From positions 124,001-188,000 of the forward strand of contig CANQSR010000001.1 in the NCBI GenBank assembly GCA_947626575.1: DNA of 64,000 nt. Direction: 5' to 3'. The notes beneath the pieces are model-generated. The model was not told the DNA's origin. It worked only from the letters and a program-made list of their open reading frames with translations, and ran no database searches. Both the position numbers and the translations under genes were made by a program. The stretch is from an uncultured Clostridia bacterium. Lineage in GTDB: Bacteria > Bacillota > Clostridia > Christensenellales > Borkfalkiaceae. Positions 1 through 9,672 of the stretch are shown here, one piece after another; within the stretch, counting starts at the first letter, position 1; each line of letters starts with the position of its first letter.

Positions 1-3000
1 CGTTCGGGCGAGAGCGAATATCTCATCAACATGCAGCCCTGCCGTATGCGCGACATCGTGAAACTTCTTCACGGCGTGGGCATCGGCAAAGAGGGCTATT
101 CCATCATCGGGCAGGGCAAGGTCGCCCAGATCATGAACTCCAAGCCCGTGGAGCGGCGCGCCATCTTCGAGGAGGCGACGGGCGTCATCAAGTTCAAGAC
201 GCAGAAGGCCGAGATCGAGCGCAAGCTCGATGGTTCCCGCGATAACCTCACCGTGTTCATCCAGCGCATGGATGAGGCCGAGACACAACTCCGTCCCCTC
301 GAAAAACAGGCGGATACCGCCAAGAAATACCGCGAATATTCCGAACAGCTCAAATACGAGGAAGTCAACGCCTACCTCGTGCGGAGCGATAGCTTCGAGC
401 AGGAGACAAATTCCTATAAGGCCAAGATCGCCGAAGCGGAGAAGCTGCTCTCGGAGGTGGAGGCGCGCCTCGAAGCCCTCGACGGCGAGGAGGACGAGAG
501 CCGCGCGGGCGCGTACAGCGCGGATATCCGCCTCAAAGATATCAACGAGCGTCTGCGTCTCTTCGAAGTCGGCATCGAGCGCAAGAGCGGCGAAGTGCGC
601 GTGGTGCGCGAACGCCTCGAAGCCTGCCGTGACCGTCTCGGACAAGCCAAGGCGGAGATCGAGAGCGCGATGAAGCGTTCGGAGGAGATCGAGACCCTCG
701 TCGCGGGGAGCGGCAAGCGCAAGGAGGAGAGCGAAGCGCGGCTCAACGAGATCGCGGCCGAGTGCAAGGACCTCATGCGCAAGCTCGCCGAGGCAGACCT
801 CCGCATCTCTACATACGAAAAGATCTCCGATGAAAAGCGCGCCAGCCAGCTCTCCAACGCCGAGGACCTCGCTTCCGTGCGCGCCGAGGCGGGCAGTCTT
901 TCCGCCAAGCGCGATTTCACGCAGGACCGCATCGAAGAAGTCAAGGAAGCCATCAAGAAGGCGGAGGTCCGCCATGCGGAGTATGCCCGCCAGCTCACCG
1001 AGTGCCAGAAGCAGAAGGCGGTGTGCGAGGCCTTCCTCAACAACAAGGCAGACGAGGAGCGCGATCTGCAAATGGATATCTCCGACCTCATGCGTTCGGA
1101 GAAGAAGCTCTCCGAGGAGATCTCCGCCTGCAACACGGATATCGCAAGCCTCAAAAACCAGCTTGAAATGCTCGTCGGCCTCAAAAACCGCTTCGACGGT
1201 TACCGCGATTCCGTCAAGAAATTGCAGCTCGACGCCAAGCGCAACCCCGAAATCGGCAAGCGCATCGTGGGCGCCATTGCGGATATCGTCACCACCGAGA
1301 AGAAGTATGAGGTCGCCATCGAAACGGCATTCGGCGCCGCCATGCAGAACCTCGTCACCGAGACGCCCGACGACGCGCGTTTCCTCATCGAATATTTGAA
1401 GCGTACGGGCGGCGGCGTCGTCACCTTCCTGCCCGTCGAGGGTATGCGGCCGCGTCCCGATTCCCGCGAAGCCCAGCTCGCCCTCAAAGAGAGCGGCGCG
1501 CTCGGCCTTGCGAACGACCTCGTCCGCTATAATCCCTACTATTCCAACGTCATCAAAAATCTGTTGGGCAACACGCTCATCTGCGATACCATCGCCTCGG
1601 CGACCAACATCTCCAAGAAGTATCCGCGCGTATTCCGCATCGTCACCCTCGACGGCGATAACATCGCCACGAGCGGCGCCATGACGGGCGGTTCGCGCAA
1701 GCGGGATAGCGGCAACCTCCTCGCGGGGGAGCGCAATATCAAGGAGTGCGAGGATAACATCGCCCGCAAACAGGCCGCCCTCGCCAAGCTCAAACAGGCG
1801 CTCGCCTCCGCCACGGGAGAACTCGAAGAGGCCCGCACGGCATACGAGACCTTCCGCACCAAGGTGCAGGAGGAGACGGCCAACTTTGCCGCCCTCTCGC
1901 AGAAGGAGATCGCGCTCGCCGAACTCATCGCCGATGCGCAGGGCGACGCCGACCAATACAATACCCAGCTCATCCGCCTCACCCAGCAGGCTTCCGACCT
2001 CGAAGGCGAAGTGCTGACGGCAGCCGAGAGCGAAGAACTCTTGGGCAAGATCCGTGCCGAAGCGGCCGAAGAGGCGCAGGAGCGCGCCGCGCAGATCGAA
2101 AAACTCCGCAAGGAGCGCGACGGGCTTGCCGAAGCGTTGCATGCGCGCCGCGTCGAGGAGGCGACCATCACTTCCGCGCTCGCGGCAGAGGATGAGAACG
2201 TGCGCCGCCTGAAAGAGGAGAAGATCGACCTCACCGCCCGCATCGAGGAGAGAAAGGTCACCGTGCGCGATTCGGAGGACCACATCCGCGAACTCAAAGA
2301 AGAGGAGGAGCGCGTCGCGCTGACTGCCGAGGAGCAGGAGACGGTGGGCAAACTCCGTTCGGACTTGCGCAGTGTGGAAGAGCGCAAGCGCGTTCTCACC
2401 GAACGCCAGCAGAAGATCGCCGAGGAGAAGCGCGAACTGTTGGAGAAGCAGAACGACCTCACCGAGCAGAAGCACGAATCGGAGATCGCCATCAGCCGTT
2501 CGCAGACCATTCTCGATAACATGAAAGTGCGTCTCGAAGAGACGTACGGCCTCGACTATGACAGCGCGCAGGCCTTCCGCGATCCCGCTTACGACTTTGC
2601 GCAGTCGAACACGAACATCAACTCGTTGCGGCATAAGATCGCGGCGCTCGGCCCCGTCAACCAAAATGCGGAGGAGGATTACAACGCCCTGCTCGCGCGC
2701 TATAACGAGATGAAGACGCAGCGCGAGGATCTCGAAAAGGGCATCGACGACCTCTCGCAGGTCCTCTCCGATCTCAGAGCCACGATGCAGAAGCAGTTCG
2801 ACGACGGCTTCAACCAAATCAACCAGAACTTTACGCAGATCTTCAAGGAACTGTTCGGCGGCGGCAAGGCCGAGATGGAGCTCGACTTGGAGGACGGCGT
2901 AGACCCGCTCGAAGCGGGCGTGGAGATCGTGGCATGTCCTCCGGGCAAGAAGCTCTCGAAGATATCGCTGCTTTCGGGCGGCGAGCAGGCCTTCACGGCC

Positions 3001-3285
3001 ATCGCCATTCTCTTCGCCATCTTAAAGACGCATCCCATGCCGTTCTGTATTTTGGACGAGATCGAGGCCGCGCTCGACGAGGCCAACGTGGACCGCTTCG
3101 CGAAGTACTTGAAGAAGTTCTCGCGCGAGACGCAGTTCATCGTCATCACGCACAGAAAGCCCACGATGACGCAAGCCGATACGCTGTTCGGCGTCACGAT
3201 GGAGGAGAAGGGCGTCTCCAAGCTCGTCTCGGTGAAACTTTCGGAGGTGGAGGAGCGGCTCGGCGGAGACACGGTCATCGCTTAG
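1..3285 (+). CDS. smc: Chromosome segregation protein SMC (5' end outside window)
   Basis: SMC ATPase that forms a ring with ScpA/ScpB to condense and segregate the chromosome. The frame is open from base 1 and ends at TAG 3283-3285; the first Met at 31 is internal, because the Walker A head half (roughly the first 100 residues of a family protein near 1190 residues) lies upstream. Visible are the Q-loop segment (YSIIGQGKV), long heptad coiled coils rich in Glu/Lys/Arg, a Gly-containing hinge coded around 1170-1740, a second coiled coil, and the C-terminal head with signature LLSGGEQAFTAIAI and Walker B FCILDEIEAALDE (about 3050-3085). ftsY follows on the same strand, the usual Firmicutes order, but about 1 kb of repeat DNA separates them. 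Confidence 0.97.
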   Translation, partial: RSGESEYLINMQPCRMRDIVKLLHGVGIGKEGYSIIGQGKVAQIMNSKPVERRAIFEEATGVIKFKTQKAEIERKLDGSRDNLTVFIQRMDEAETQLRPLEKQADTAKKYREYSEQLKYEEVNAYLVRSDSFEQETNSYKAKIAEAEKLLSEVEARLEALDGEEDESRAGAYSADIRLKDINERLRLFEVGIERKSGEVRVVRERLEACRDRLGQAKAEIESAMKRSEEIETLVAGSGKRKEESEARLNEIAAECKDLMRKLAEADLRISTYEKISDEKRASQLSNAEDLASVRAEAGSLSAKRDFTQDRIEEVKEAIKKAEVRHAEYARQLTECQKQKAVCEAFLNNKADEERDLQMDISDLMRSEKKLSEEISACNTDIASLKNQLEMLVGLKNRFDGYRDSVKKLQLDAKRNPEIGKRIVGAIADIVTTEKKYEVAIETAFGAAMQNLVTETPDDARFLIEYLKRTGGGVVTFLPVEGMRPRPDSREAQLALKESGALGLANDLVRYNPYYSNVIKNLLGNTLICDTIASATNISKKYPRVFRIVTLDGDNIATSGAMTGGSRKRDSGNLLAGERNIKECEDNIARKQAALAKLKQALASATGELEEARTAYETFRTKVQEETANFAALSQKEIALAELIADAQGDADQYNTQLIRLTQQASDLEGEVLTAAESEELLGKIRAEAAEEAQERAAQIEKLRKERDGLAEALHARRVEEATITSALAAEDENVRRLKEEKIDLTARIEERKVTVRDSEDHIRELKEEEERVALTAEEQETVGKLRSDLRSVEERKRVLTERQQKIAEEKRELLEKQNDLTEQKHESEIAISRSQTILDNMKVRLEETYGLDYDSAQAFRDPAYDFAQSNTNINSLRHKIAALGPVNQNAEEDYNALLARYNEMKTQREDLEKGIDDLSQVLSDLRATMQKQFDDGFNQINQNFTQIFKELFGGGKAEMELDLEDGVDPLEAGVEIVACPPGKKLSKISLLSGGEQAFTAIAILFAILKTHPMPFCILDEIEAALDEANVDRFAKYLKKFSRETQFIVITHRKPTMTQADTLFGVTMEEKGVSKLVSVKLSEVEERLGGDTVIA

Positions 3286-3855
3286 GGGGAGTTGGACTTC
3301 GTTGGGGCGAACTGCGTATAGACTTCGCATAACTTCGTTGCGCTTACGTTTCCCTTGGTCACGTACGTCAAAGTACGCTCCCTGCGGGAAGCCGCGCGCT
3401 CCTCGTTCTGCTCGTCTCTCCGCAGTTGAGTTTGACAATTCGCGCCCTGCGGGCGCGCCCCTTCGGGGCTTTACATTCAAACTAATCCACCGCCTCCCCC
3501 CTTATACCTGAGGGGGGAGGGTAGGGTGGGGGGTGTACGCGCCTTGGGGCGCGCTTGCTGTCCCTCTTAGGGAAAGTGGCCGAATAGAATGAGGCCGAAA
3601 GGGTTTCGGACGTTCACGTCATTCCGTCCATTCTCGTTCCTAACGTCATTTTGTCCGACCGAGGCTTCTATTGTGGACTAAGGTCAACACGAGGAGCGAA
3701 GCGACGAAGTAGCGCAGTCGAGGAATCACCTTAATTTAATAATGTGACCCTTCGACAAGCTCAGGGTGACGAATTTAGTCCCCACTTCCCTTCCCCAGGG
3801 AAGGAGTAGGGCTTTCCAATCTCATGCGTGCAGCAGAACCACGCTTCTGCGGAAC

Positions 3856-3986
3856 GCCCTCAATTTGCCAGCTTGCGGCTTCTTGTTCGGCAAAGCGATT
3901 TTCGGGACCTAAAAGGATTTATGTAGGAGGAAGGTTCGCTCACGGAATTTCTTTTCGAGCATAGCGAGCAAAGAAATTCGTGAATA
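3856..3986 (+). repeat. 131 bp direct repeat, copy 1 (hairpin element upstream of ftsY)
   Basis: Nearly identical to 4145-4275, offset by 289 bases. It contains a GTAGGAGGAAGG Shine-Dalgarno-like stretch and an inverted repeat TCACGGAATTTCTTT (3940-3954) / AAAGAAATTCGTGA (3970-3983), with one bulged base. The same hairpin appears again at 12023-12064 before khpA. Confidence 0.9.
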
Positions 3987-4144
3987 ACTTACTTGCCTTA
4001 GGCGGAATTGACTTCCGCCGTGGGCGACCCAATTTGCAGAGCCCTGTCTGCTTCTTGTCCGATGGAACCTCCAATCGCTTGGGAAGAAATTTACGGAGCC
4101 ATTCCAATTCACTGCAAATAACCAAAACCACGCTTTTGGTTTTT

Positions 4145-4275
4145 GCCCTCAATTTGCCAGCTTGCGGCTTCTTGTTCGGCAAAGCGATTTTCGGGACCTA
4201 AAAGGATTTATGTAGGAGGAAGGTTCGCTCACGGAATTTCTTTTCGAGCATAGCGAGCAAAGAAATTCGTGAATA
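4145..4275 (+). repeat. 131 bp direct repeat, copy 2 (ftsY leader)
   Basis: Second copy of the element at 3856-3986, ending six bases before the ftsY ATG. Its inverted repeat (4229-4243 with 4259-4272) would fold in the ftsY leader just ahead of the start codon. The AGGAGG in this copy is about 60 bases upstream of the ATG, too far for normal initiation unless the hairpin brings it closer. Confidence 0.85.
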
Positions 4276-4281
4276 GCTTCT

Positions 4282-5177
<896 letters not shown>

Positions 5178-5178
<1 letters not shown>

Positions 5179-5678
5179 TGGCCGCAAAACAGCAAAAAAA
5201 GCGCGGGGGCGGCATGGCCTCCGTGCGTGATTTTTTGGGAAAATATAGACTTGGGGTGGACTTTTGGGCAGCCGGGCTGTTTGAGTTGCTCCTGTTGCCC
5301 AACTTCGTTTGGTGGTTCTATTCCCCCGCAAACGACGTGTTGCGCACGGCGCAGTCCGATGTGTTGGAGATCTTCGCGCACATCTTCGAAGCGTTCACGC
5401 TCCTCGTATTCATCTTGGTGGTGCGCAAAGAGCGTGGCCCGTTTTCCTTCTTCTCGCCGTATGCGGTATTCTGCCTATTGTCCGTCATCCTCTACTATGC
5501 GGCGTGGATCTTCTATTTTACGGCCTATGTGAACGCGGCCGTGTTGCTCTTCCTTGCCGTTCTGCCGTGTACGGCGATAGGGTGTCTGGCGGCACTAAGA
5601 AAAAATTACTTCGCGCTCCTGCCCCTTCTCGTATTCTTCTCCCTGCATCTTGCATGGACGTGCATACATTTTCTTTGA
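5178..5678 (+). CDS. Hypothetical membrane protein following ftsY
   Basis: 166 residues, family not recognised. The ATG overlaps the ftsY TGA by one base, so the two are probably translationally coupled. A basic, Lys/Gly-rich N-terminus is followed by about five hydrophobic segments rich in Leu, Phe and aromatic residues, with two short charged loops (for example RKERG near residue 85). No catalytic motif is visible. Its tight coupling to ftsY could suggest a membrane-insertion link, but that is inference only. Confidence 0.75.
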
Positions 5679-5695
5679 AATTTTGTTACAAACTC

Positions 5696-5724
5696 TTGAC
5701 AGATCGCCGTAGAATTTGTATAAT
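5696..5724 (+). promoter_or_regulatory. Sigma-A promoter for the 5755 gene
   Basis: Perfect TTGACA (5696-5701), a 17-base spacer and perfect TATAAT (5719-5724). It lies just past the stop of the preceding gene and drives the small membrane protein at 5755. Confidence 0.85.
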
Positions 5725-5754
5725 GGACTCGATAAAATCCTTTGGAGGTAAGTT

Positions 5755-6027
5755 ATGAACCGTTACGAGAAAGAAGAAATTTCCATGCTTCCCGCAAAGT
5801 ACCGCCCGCTCGGCGCGTGGTCTTATTTTGGATACTCCATCCTGTTTTCAATACCGATTGTTGCGATTATTTTTTCATTTATTGACTCCAACATCAACCG
5901 CCGCAGCTTTGCGCGCAGCTATGTTTGTGCATGGATCATCGCCATCGTGATCGTCGGCATCACCCTTGCGATCGTCATCGGCACCGTCGGGCTTGACGCG
6001 CTGATGAATTCTATGCAGCCGCAATAA
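5755..6027 (+). CDS. Small two-helix membrane protein
   Basis: 90 residues preceded by a clear TTGGAGGTAAG ribosome-binding site and its own consensus promoter, and closed by a terminator at 6048. Two hydrophobic helices (about residues 25-43 and 57-80) are separated by a short polar segment with Asn, Arg and Ser. Function unknown. The strong, isolated transcription unit argues for a real and perhaps highly expressed small protein. Confidence 0.8.
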   Translation: MNRYEKEEISMLPAKYRPLGAWSYFGYSILFSIPIVAIIFSFIDSNINRRSFARSYVCAWIIAIVIVGITLAIVIGTVGLDALMNSMQPQ

Positions 6028-6041
6028 GTAAACCGTCAAAA

Positions 6042-6085
6042 AAATTGACATCCGTCAAGCGAAACTGCTCGACGGATGTTTTTTT
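6042..6085 (+). terminator. Terminator, diverged copy 1 of the GACATCCGTCAAGC hairpin
   Basis: ACATCCGTC (6048-6056) pairs with GACGGATGT (6071-6079), followed by a run of T, ending the 5755 transcript. The same hairpin with a different loop recurs exactly at 7309 and 9166. Confidence 0.85.
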
Positions 6086-6115
6086 ATGAAGCAAACGGAA
6101 GGCAGGGATAGGGCG

Positions 6116-7201
6116 TTATACGGAACTCTGCAAAACGCGATCGTTGCCTTCTGCGAATAACGCCGAGAAATCTTTTTCGCCCGTTATCCGGTATGCGACG
6201 GTATTTTCGCCGCCCTCGATCATAAATTGGTCGGGGGATAAAATCAACAGATTTACCGCAGAACTCCGCAAATAGTAGCGCGGCGTACGCTCGATCAACC
6301 CGTCGTATACACAGAACTCAAATTCGCCCAAACCGTCGCAATCGCCGACTTTTACACGTTCCGCCGCGTATGTATAGATTTCGTATTCATCATATTTGGG
6401 AATATCATAAGTGATAAACGAATTGCAATCAACGTCGGAATACTGAAACGCATAATAGAAATTGTCAACGAATTTGAAGTAGCGATGATCGATGATCACA
6501 ATATTGTTTTCAACGGTAACGGAGTAGGTTTCATGGCTTGCAGTAGTAAAATCATATCTCACATAACCCCCGCCCTCGATTTGACCTTCCCGATCGCTGA
6601 TTTGCGCCAAAGGACGGAATAACAGGCGGTAAGTATTTTCGATGTCAACGCTGTTCGTCGAATAGGCAATATTTTTCAGCCTGCCGGGAGCGACGCCTAT
6701 AAACGACTGCTCATAACGGACCGCTGTAATATCTTCGACATGCAGCCCGCCGATCCACGAATAGAGGTCACTCAATGTGCCGTGATAGGGGAAATATTCG
6801 TCGGGGATTTCCGTGTCAAAGCTCCCCGCAAAGACGATCAAGTAATCATAAGTTGAAATATAAGGGTCGTTCTTTATCTTTTCCGGATCCTTTTCAAACG
6901 AAACGGTAAATACGGAACCGTCGTTTACGTCAAATTGAAAAATGATTGCGCCGTGGCCGATCTCTCTCTGCGGTTTTCCGATTTTGCGAATGACTTGGTC
7001 AAAACTCATACCCGCCGTAATTTCACGGCACTCTTCCAAGCTGGGCAGGTCGGTTTTATTCACGTCAAACCAAGTATCGATATCTTCCTTGTCTATCCCT
7101 TCTGCCGTAATATCATCGGGCGTTTCGGGGAAATTCGAACAGCCAACGCAAAGACAAAGCGCGATCGAAAGGATGGCAGAAAGCAATAAGATTTTCTTCA
7201 T
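6116..7201 (-). CDS. Putative lipoprotein, unknown function
   Basis: 361 residues with a lipoprotein signal: MKK, a hydrophobic core and lipobox LCVGC with the acylated Cys near residue 21. The mature part is acidic and aromatic-rich with no recognisable domain; a stretch near residues 60-100 (EITAGMSFDQVIRKIGKPQRE) resembles the helix-turn start of SmpA/BamE-like outer-layer lipoproteins, but this is only a resemblance. GGAGGG lies eight bases upstream of the ATG. The gene is visibly more AT-rich than its neighbours and interrupts the SRP gene order, which suggests acquisition by transfer. Confidence 0.8.
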   Translation of the reverse strand: MKKILLLSAILSIALCLCVGCSNFPETPDDITAEGIDKEDIDTWFDVNKTDLPSLEECREITAGMSFDQVIRKIGKPQREIGHGAIIFQFDVNDGSVFTVSFEKDPEKIKNDPYISTYDYLIVFAGSFDTEIPDEYFPYHGTLSDLYSWIGGLHVEDITAVRYEQSFIGVAPGRLKNIAYSTNSVDIENTYRLLFRPLAQISDREGQIEGGGYVRYDFTTASHETYSVTVENNIVIIDHRYFKFVDNFYYAFQYSDVDCNSFITYDIPKYDEYEIYTYAAERVKVGDCDGLGEFEFCVYDGLIERTPRYYLRSSAVNLLILSPDQFMIEGGENTVAYRITGEKDFSALFAEGNDRVLQSSV

Positions 7202-7265
7202 GATTCCCTCCTGTTTATATAACGTTTGAAACAGATAATTTTCTCACCCGTTTATGTAAATCATG

Positions 7266-7295
7266 AAAAAAGGCGTGTCCGATTGGGAACACGCC
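7266..7295 (-). terminator. Terminator for the 7361-8881 gene
   Basis: On the minus strand GGCGTGT (7289-7295 reversed) pairs with ACACGCC (7272-7278 reversed), followed by six T (A-run 7266-7271). Confidence 0.75.
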
Positions 7296-7308
7296 GAAAA
7301 CATCTCAC

Positions 7309-7351
7309 AAATTGACATCCGTCAAGCAAAAATGCTTGACGGATGTCTTTT
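7309..7351 (+). repeat. 43 bp direct repeat bounding accessory cassette (left copy)
   Basis: Identical over 43 bases to 9166-9208. It contains a 14 bp perfect stem, GACATCCGTCAAGC / GCTTGACGGATGTC, plus a T-run in the plus direction, so it looks like a terminator, but no plus-strand gene ends here. Together with the right copy it brackets the membrane protein / XRE pair. Confidence 0.9.
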
Positions 7352-7360
7352 CCTTTTGCT

Positions 7361-8881
7361 TCAATCGCGCATTATCGTTTTACCGCCGTCCTCGCTGTGT
7401 CCTACATAGGACCCGCTTGCGCTGTAAAAGTTTCTTCCGTCTTGGCTGTACACCGTCATCGAGGTACCCATGTCCGTGGTAAAGGTGTATTCTTTCGTTT
7501 CTATCGGTTTTCCCAAGATCCCTCTCACGAACGGATTGCCCAAGTCGCTTTCGATGTGCAAAAGCCACAGGATGAGGCCAAGGATAAAACAGATGAAGAG
7601 CAAAACCAACGCGATCACAAGGACAACGACAACCGCGGCGATGACGAGAGCGATGACAAAGGGCAACAGCAGAGTGGGGCCGAGGACGATGCCGACGGTT
7701 GCCATTGGCTTCGTATTTTCTCTGAGGAAATACGGGAAGATGAAGAACGTCGCGATTTGCGTGCAGATGAACGATGCAAGCAAAAGATAGACGAGGTAGC
7801 CGAGCGCCGGATTGTCCATCCAGCCTTCCAGATACATTTTCGCGCATTCAATGGAGGTGCAAATTACCATGAAGTCGCTCTGTGCGAAAGAGAGGGCGCC
7901 GAGCATCACAAGCAAAGCGGCATAGCCCTTGGGAAGTTTCAAGGGGTTGTGTATGCCGAGATAGACGAGGTATACGGGCATGAGCGAAAAGATGAGTTGG
8001 GGCAATATGTCTCCTGCGAACGAATACCGAATACTAACATGCCACAAGACCTCCGGAGTGAGGAAGCGCCAAAGGAAACTCCATGGCGTGAGGAAGAAGG
8101 AGGGAAGCCCGCCAAGAGATATCGGTAGTCTCGGCTCCATGAATTCCGGGTCGAGTTTGAAGACGTAGAGCCCTTCTTTGAAGATGTAGGTGAAATTGAG
8201 ACGGAAGTAAGTCGCTAAATACGCAATGAACGCCGCCGCAAACAGGCCCGTGAGGATAAGAAAGGCGGGAATTTTGGAGGCATGCTCATCGCACATGCGC
8301 GTGCGGATTTTTTTCATGCCCGCGCCGAGTTTTCGGCACGTTTTGTGCATTCTTTTGAAAATGCCGTCCTGTTTTTTTACGACGGGCTTGCCCCCGGACA
8401 GCGCGGCGCCCGCCGCATGCACCTGTTCGCTTTCCGAGGAAGCAGGGGCTTTTTGCGCTTCGGCGCGCTTGCTTGCGCCGTCTGCGGGCGTCTCGGCGGC
8501 AACGGCAGGGCGTTTTCTCGGAATGGCGGTCAGCATGAGGATGCCCCCGATCAGGGATAGGGACGTAATACCGAAACAGAACAGCGCCAAAAAACTCACA
8601 ACAGGTATGCCGAAAATCTCCTTGCGCCCGCCCTTTTTTCCATAGACGGCGAGGATGATGAGGGAGAGGGCGATCCCCGCCAACATGAGACCGAAGATCA
8701 AATTTCCTCTATTATCCCAAAGGACACCCCTAATCAAATCATAAGCCCAAAGTGGCCTATCCCACTCCACATGAAAGAGGCCCCAAAGCAGTATAAAGGC
8801 CGCAAGTGCTAAAATTCCCGTGGCGGCAATTATGCACAGCACAAAACCCGCCATCAACTGTTTCTTTCTGATCATACTCAC
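7361..8881 (-). CDS. Multi-pass membrane protein of unknown function, XRE-linked
   Basis: 506 residues. Three N-terminal hydrophobic helices are followed by a soluble segment rich in Ala, Glu and Lys (about residues 130-195), then about five more helices, including a long Val/Ile/Leu-only stretch near residues 400-440, and a polar tail with Gly-Ser-Tyr repeats. No family recognised. A GGAG ribosome-binding site precedes the ATG. It is transcribed divergently from a small XRE regulator and its consensus promoter overlaps a 25 bp palindrome, so repression by that regulator is likely. Confidence 0.8.
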   Translation of the reverse strand: MSMIRKKQLMAGFVLCIIAATGILALAAFILLWGLFHVEWDRPLWAYDLIRGVLWDNRGNLIFGLMLAGIALSLIILAVYGKKGGRKEIFGIPVVSFLALFCFGITSLSLIGGILMLTAIPRKRPAVAAETPADGASKRAEAQKAPASSESEQVHAAGAALSGGKPVVKKQDGIFKRMHKTCRKLGAGMKKIRTRMCDEHASKIPAFLILTGLFAAAFIAYLATYFRLNFTYIFKEGLYVFKLDPEFMEPRLPISLGGLPSFFLTPWSFLWRFLTPEVLWHVSIRYSFAGDILPQLIFSLMPVYLVYLGIHNPLKLPKGYAALLVMLGALSFAQSDFMVICTSIECAKMYLEGWMDNPALGYLVYLLLASFICTQIATFFIFPYFLRENTKPMATVGIVLGPTLLLPFVIALVIAAVVVVLVIALVLLFICFILGLILWLLHIESDLGNPFVRGILGKPIETKEYTFTTDMGTSMTVYSQDGRNFYSASGSYVGHSEDGGKTIMRD

Positions 8882-8924
8882 TCCTTTGCATAAGTTTCTC
8901 TATGTATCCCAAAACGGGATATTT

Positions 8925-8955
8925 TTATTATACCGATTCGGTATAATAATGTCAA
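8925..8955 (-). promoter_or_regulatory. Promoter plus palindromic operator between the 7361 gene and the XRE gene
   Basis: A perfect 12 bp-arm inverted repeat, TTATTATACCGA (8925-8936) and TCGGTATAATAA (8938-8949), centred on 8937. On the minus strand TTGACA (8950-8955), 17 bases and TATAAT (8927-8932) form a consensus promoter for the membrane protein. On the plus strand the other arm supplies TATAAT (8942-8947) for the XRE gene. A dimeric repressor bound here would cover both -10 boxes. Confidence 0.85.
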
Positions 8956-8965
8956 GAGAATTTCC

Positions 8966-9172
8966 ATGATAAGATTAAAAGAGTTGCGAAAAGAGAGGCA
9001 TATTTCTCAATTGAAGCTGGCGATGGACCTCGGCATGAACCAAAATTCCATTTCACGCTATGAGACGGGCGAGCATGAGGCAGATTACAAGACGCTCATC
9101 GCGCTCGCCGACTATTTCGACGTATCCATCGACTACTTGCTCGAAAGAACGGAAAATCCCATGAGAAATTGA
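8966..9172 (+). CDS. XRE-family transcriptional regulator
   Basis: 68 residues, essentially one Cro/C1-type helix-turn-helix domain (recognition segment MNQNSISRYETGEHEADYKT) with a short dimer tail. The stop codon lies inside the right copy of the 43 bp direct repeat. Its ATG is 18 bases after the palindromic -10 region, so it probably autoregulates and represses the divergent membrane protein. Confidence 0.9.
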   Translation: MIRLKELRKERHISQLKLAMDLGMNQNSISRYETGEHEADYKTLIALADYFDVSIDYLLERTENPMRN

Positions 9173-9208
9173 CATCCGTCAAGCAAAAATGCTTGACGGA
9201 TGTCTTTT
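9166..9208 (+). repeat. 43 bp direct repeat (right copy): terminator carrying the ylxM -35 box
   Basis: Identical to 7309-7351. It holds the XRE stop codon (TGA 9170-9172) in its left end, a 14 bp perfect hairpin followed by T5 that can end XRE transcription, and TTGACG in the right arm that serves as -35 of the next promoter. Confidence 0.9.
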
Positions 9209-9221
9209 TATCTGTTATAAT
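9193..9221 (+). promoter_or_regulatory. Promoter of ylxM-ffh
   Basis: TTGACG (9193-9198), a 17-base spacer and TATAAT (9216-9221). The -35 box is part of the terminator hairpin of the preceding repeat. Confidence 0.8.
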
Positions 9222-9258
9222 GAGGACTGTCAAGGGAAATTGTTTGACGGGAGGGCGT

Positions 9259-9672
9259 ATGTTCGCAACGGTGAAAGGCTCCGCGATGGGCGCAACGGAC
9301 GAACGGATGAGGTATCTCGGCCTTTGGGATGCCTACGGCCCCCTTCTTACCGACCTCCAACGGGAGATCTGCGAGCGGTATTTTCTCTGCGATCTTTCGC
9401 TTTCGGAGATCGCCGAAGAGAAGGGCGTCTCCAAGCAAGCCGTCTCGGATACCCTCAAAAAGAGCAGGGAACTGCTCGACCTCTATGAGGAAAAGTTGCA
9501 CGTCAAGAAGAATAACGACGAATATTCCCTCGCGGTCTCTTTTATGATGACGCGCGTCACGCGGGCGCTCGAAGAGTTCGCCCGCCTGCACCCCGAATTT
9601 TCCGAAGAGATGGCCTCGATCGCGGACATGGTATGCGTCGGCGAGGTCATAGATACCGGAAAGGAGGATTGA
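9259..9672 (+). CDS. ylxM: YlxM-family SRP-associated helix-turn-helix protein
   Basis: 137 residues from the ATG at 9259, which has GGGAGGG four bases upstream and follows the promoter at 9193; an upstream in-frame extension is ignored. The sigma-70 region 4-like HTH covers about residues 20-75 (LTDLQREICERYF, then SLSEIAEEKGVSKQAVSDTLK), the hallmark of the YlxM/p13 family that is encoded next to ffh and can modulate SRP GTPase activity in Gram-positive bacteria. The C-terminus is an Ala/Glu helix. It ends directly at the ffh ATG. It carries one CGGACATGGTA word (9623-9633). Confidence 0.9.
   Translation: MFATVKGSAMGATDERMRYLGLWDAYGPLLTDLQREICERYFLCDLSLSEIAEEKGVSKQAVSDTLKKSRELLDLYEEKLHVKKNNDEYSLAVSFMMTRVTRALEEFARLHPEFSEEMASIADMVCVGEVIDTGKED

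Larger units (their letters stand above)
3286..4281. repeat. 1 kb intergenic block of modular repeats between smc and ftsY
   Basis: No credible gene. Left to right it holds a C8/G8 hairpin with a G-rich tail (3493-3532), a GCTGTCCC...GCCGAAAGGG module (3555-3607), GTCATTCCG-type modules (3614-3720), a module containing CCTTCGACAAGCTCAGGG (3719-3776), and two copies of a 131 bp direct repeat (3856-3986 and 4145-4275). The same modules recur in other intergenic blocks of the window. Short open frames here are broken, poor in start signals and match repeat sequence, so they are not called as genes. Confidence 0.85.
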
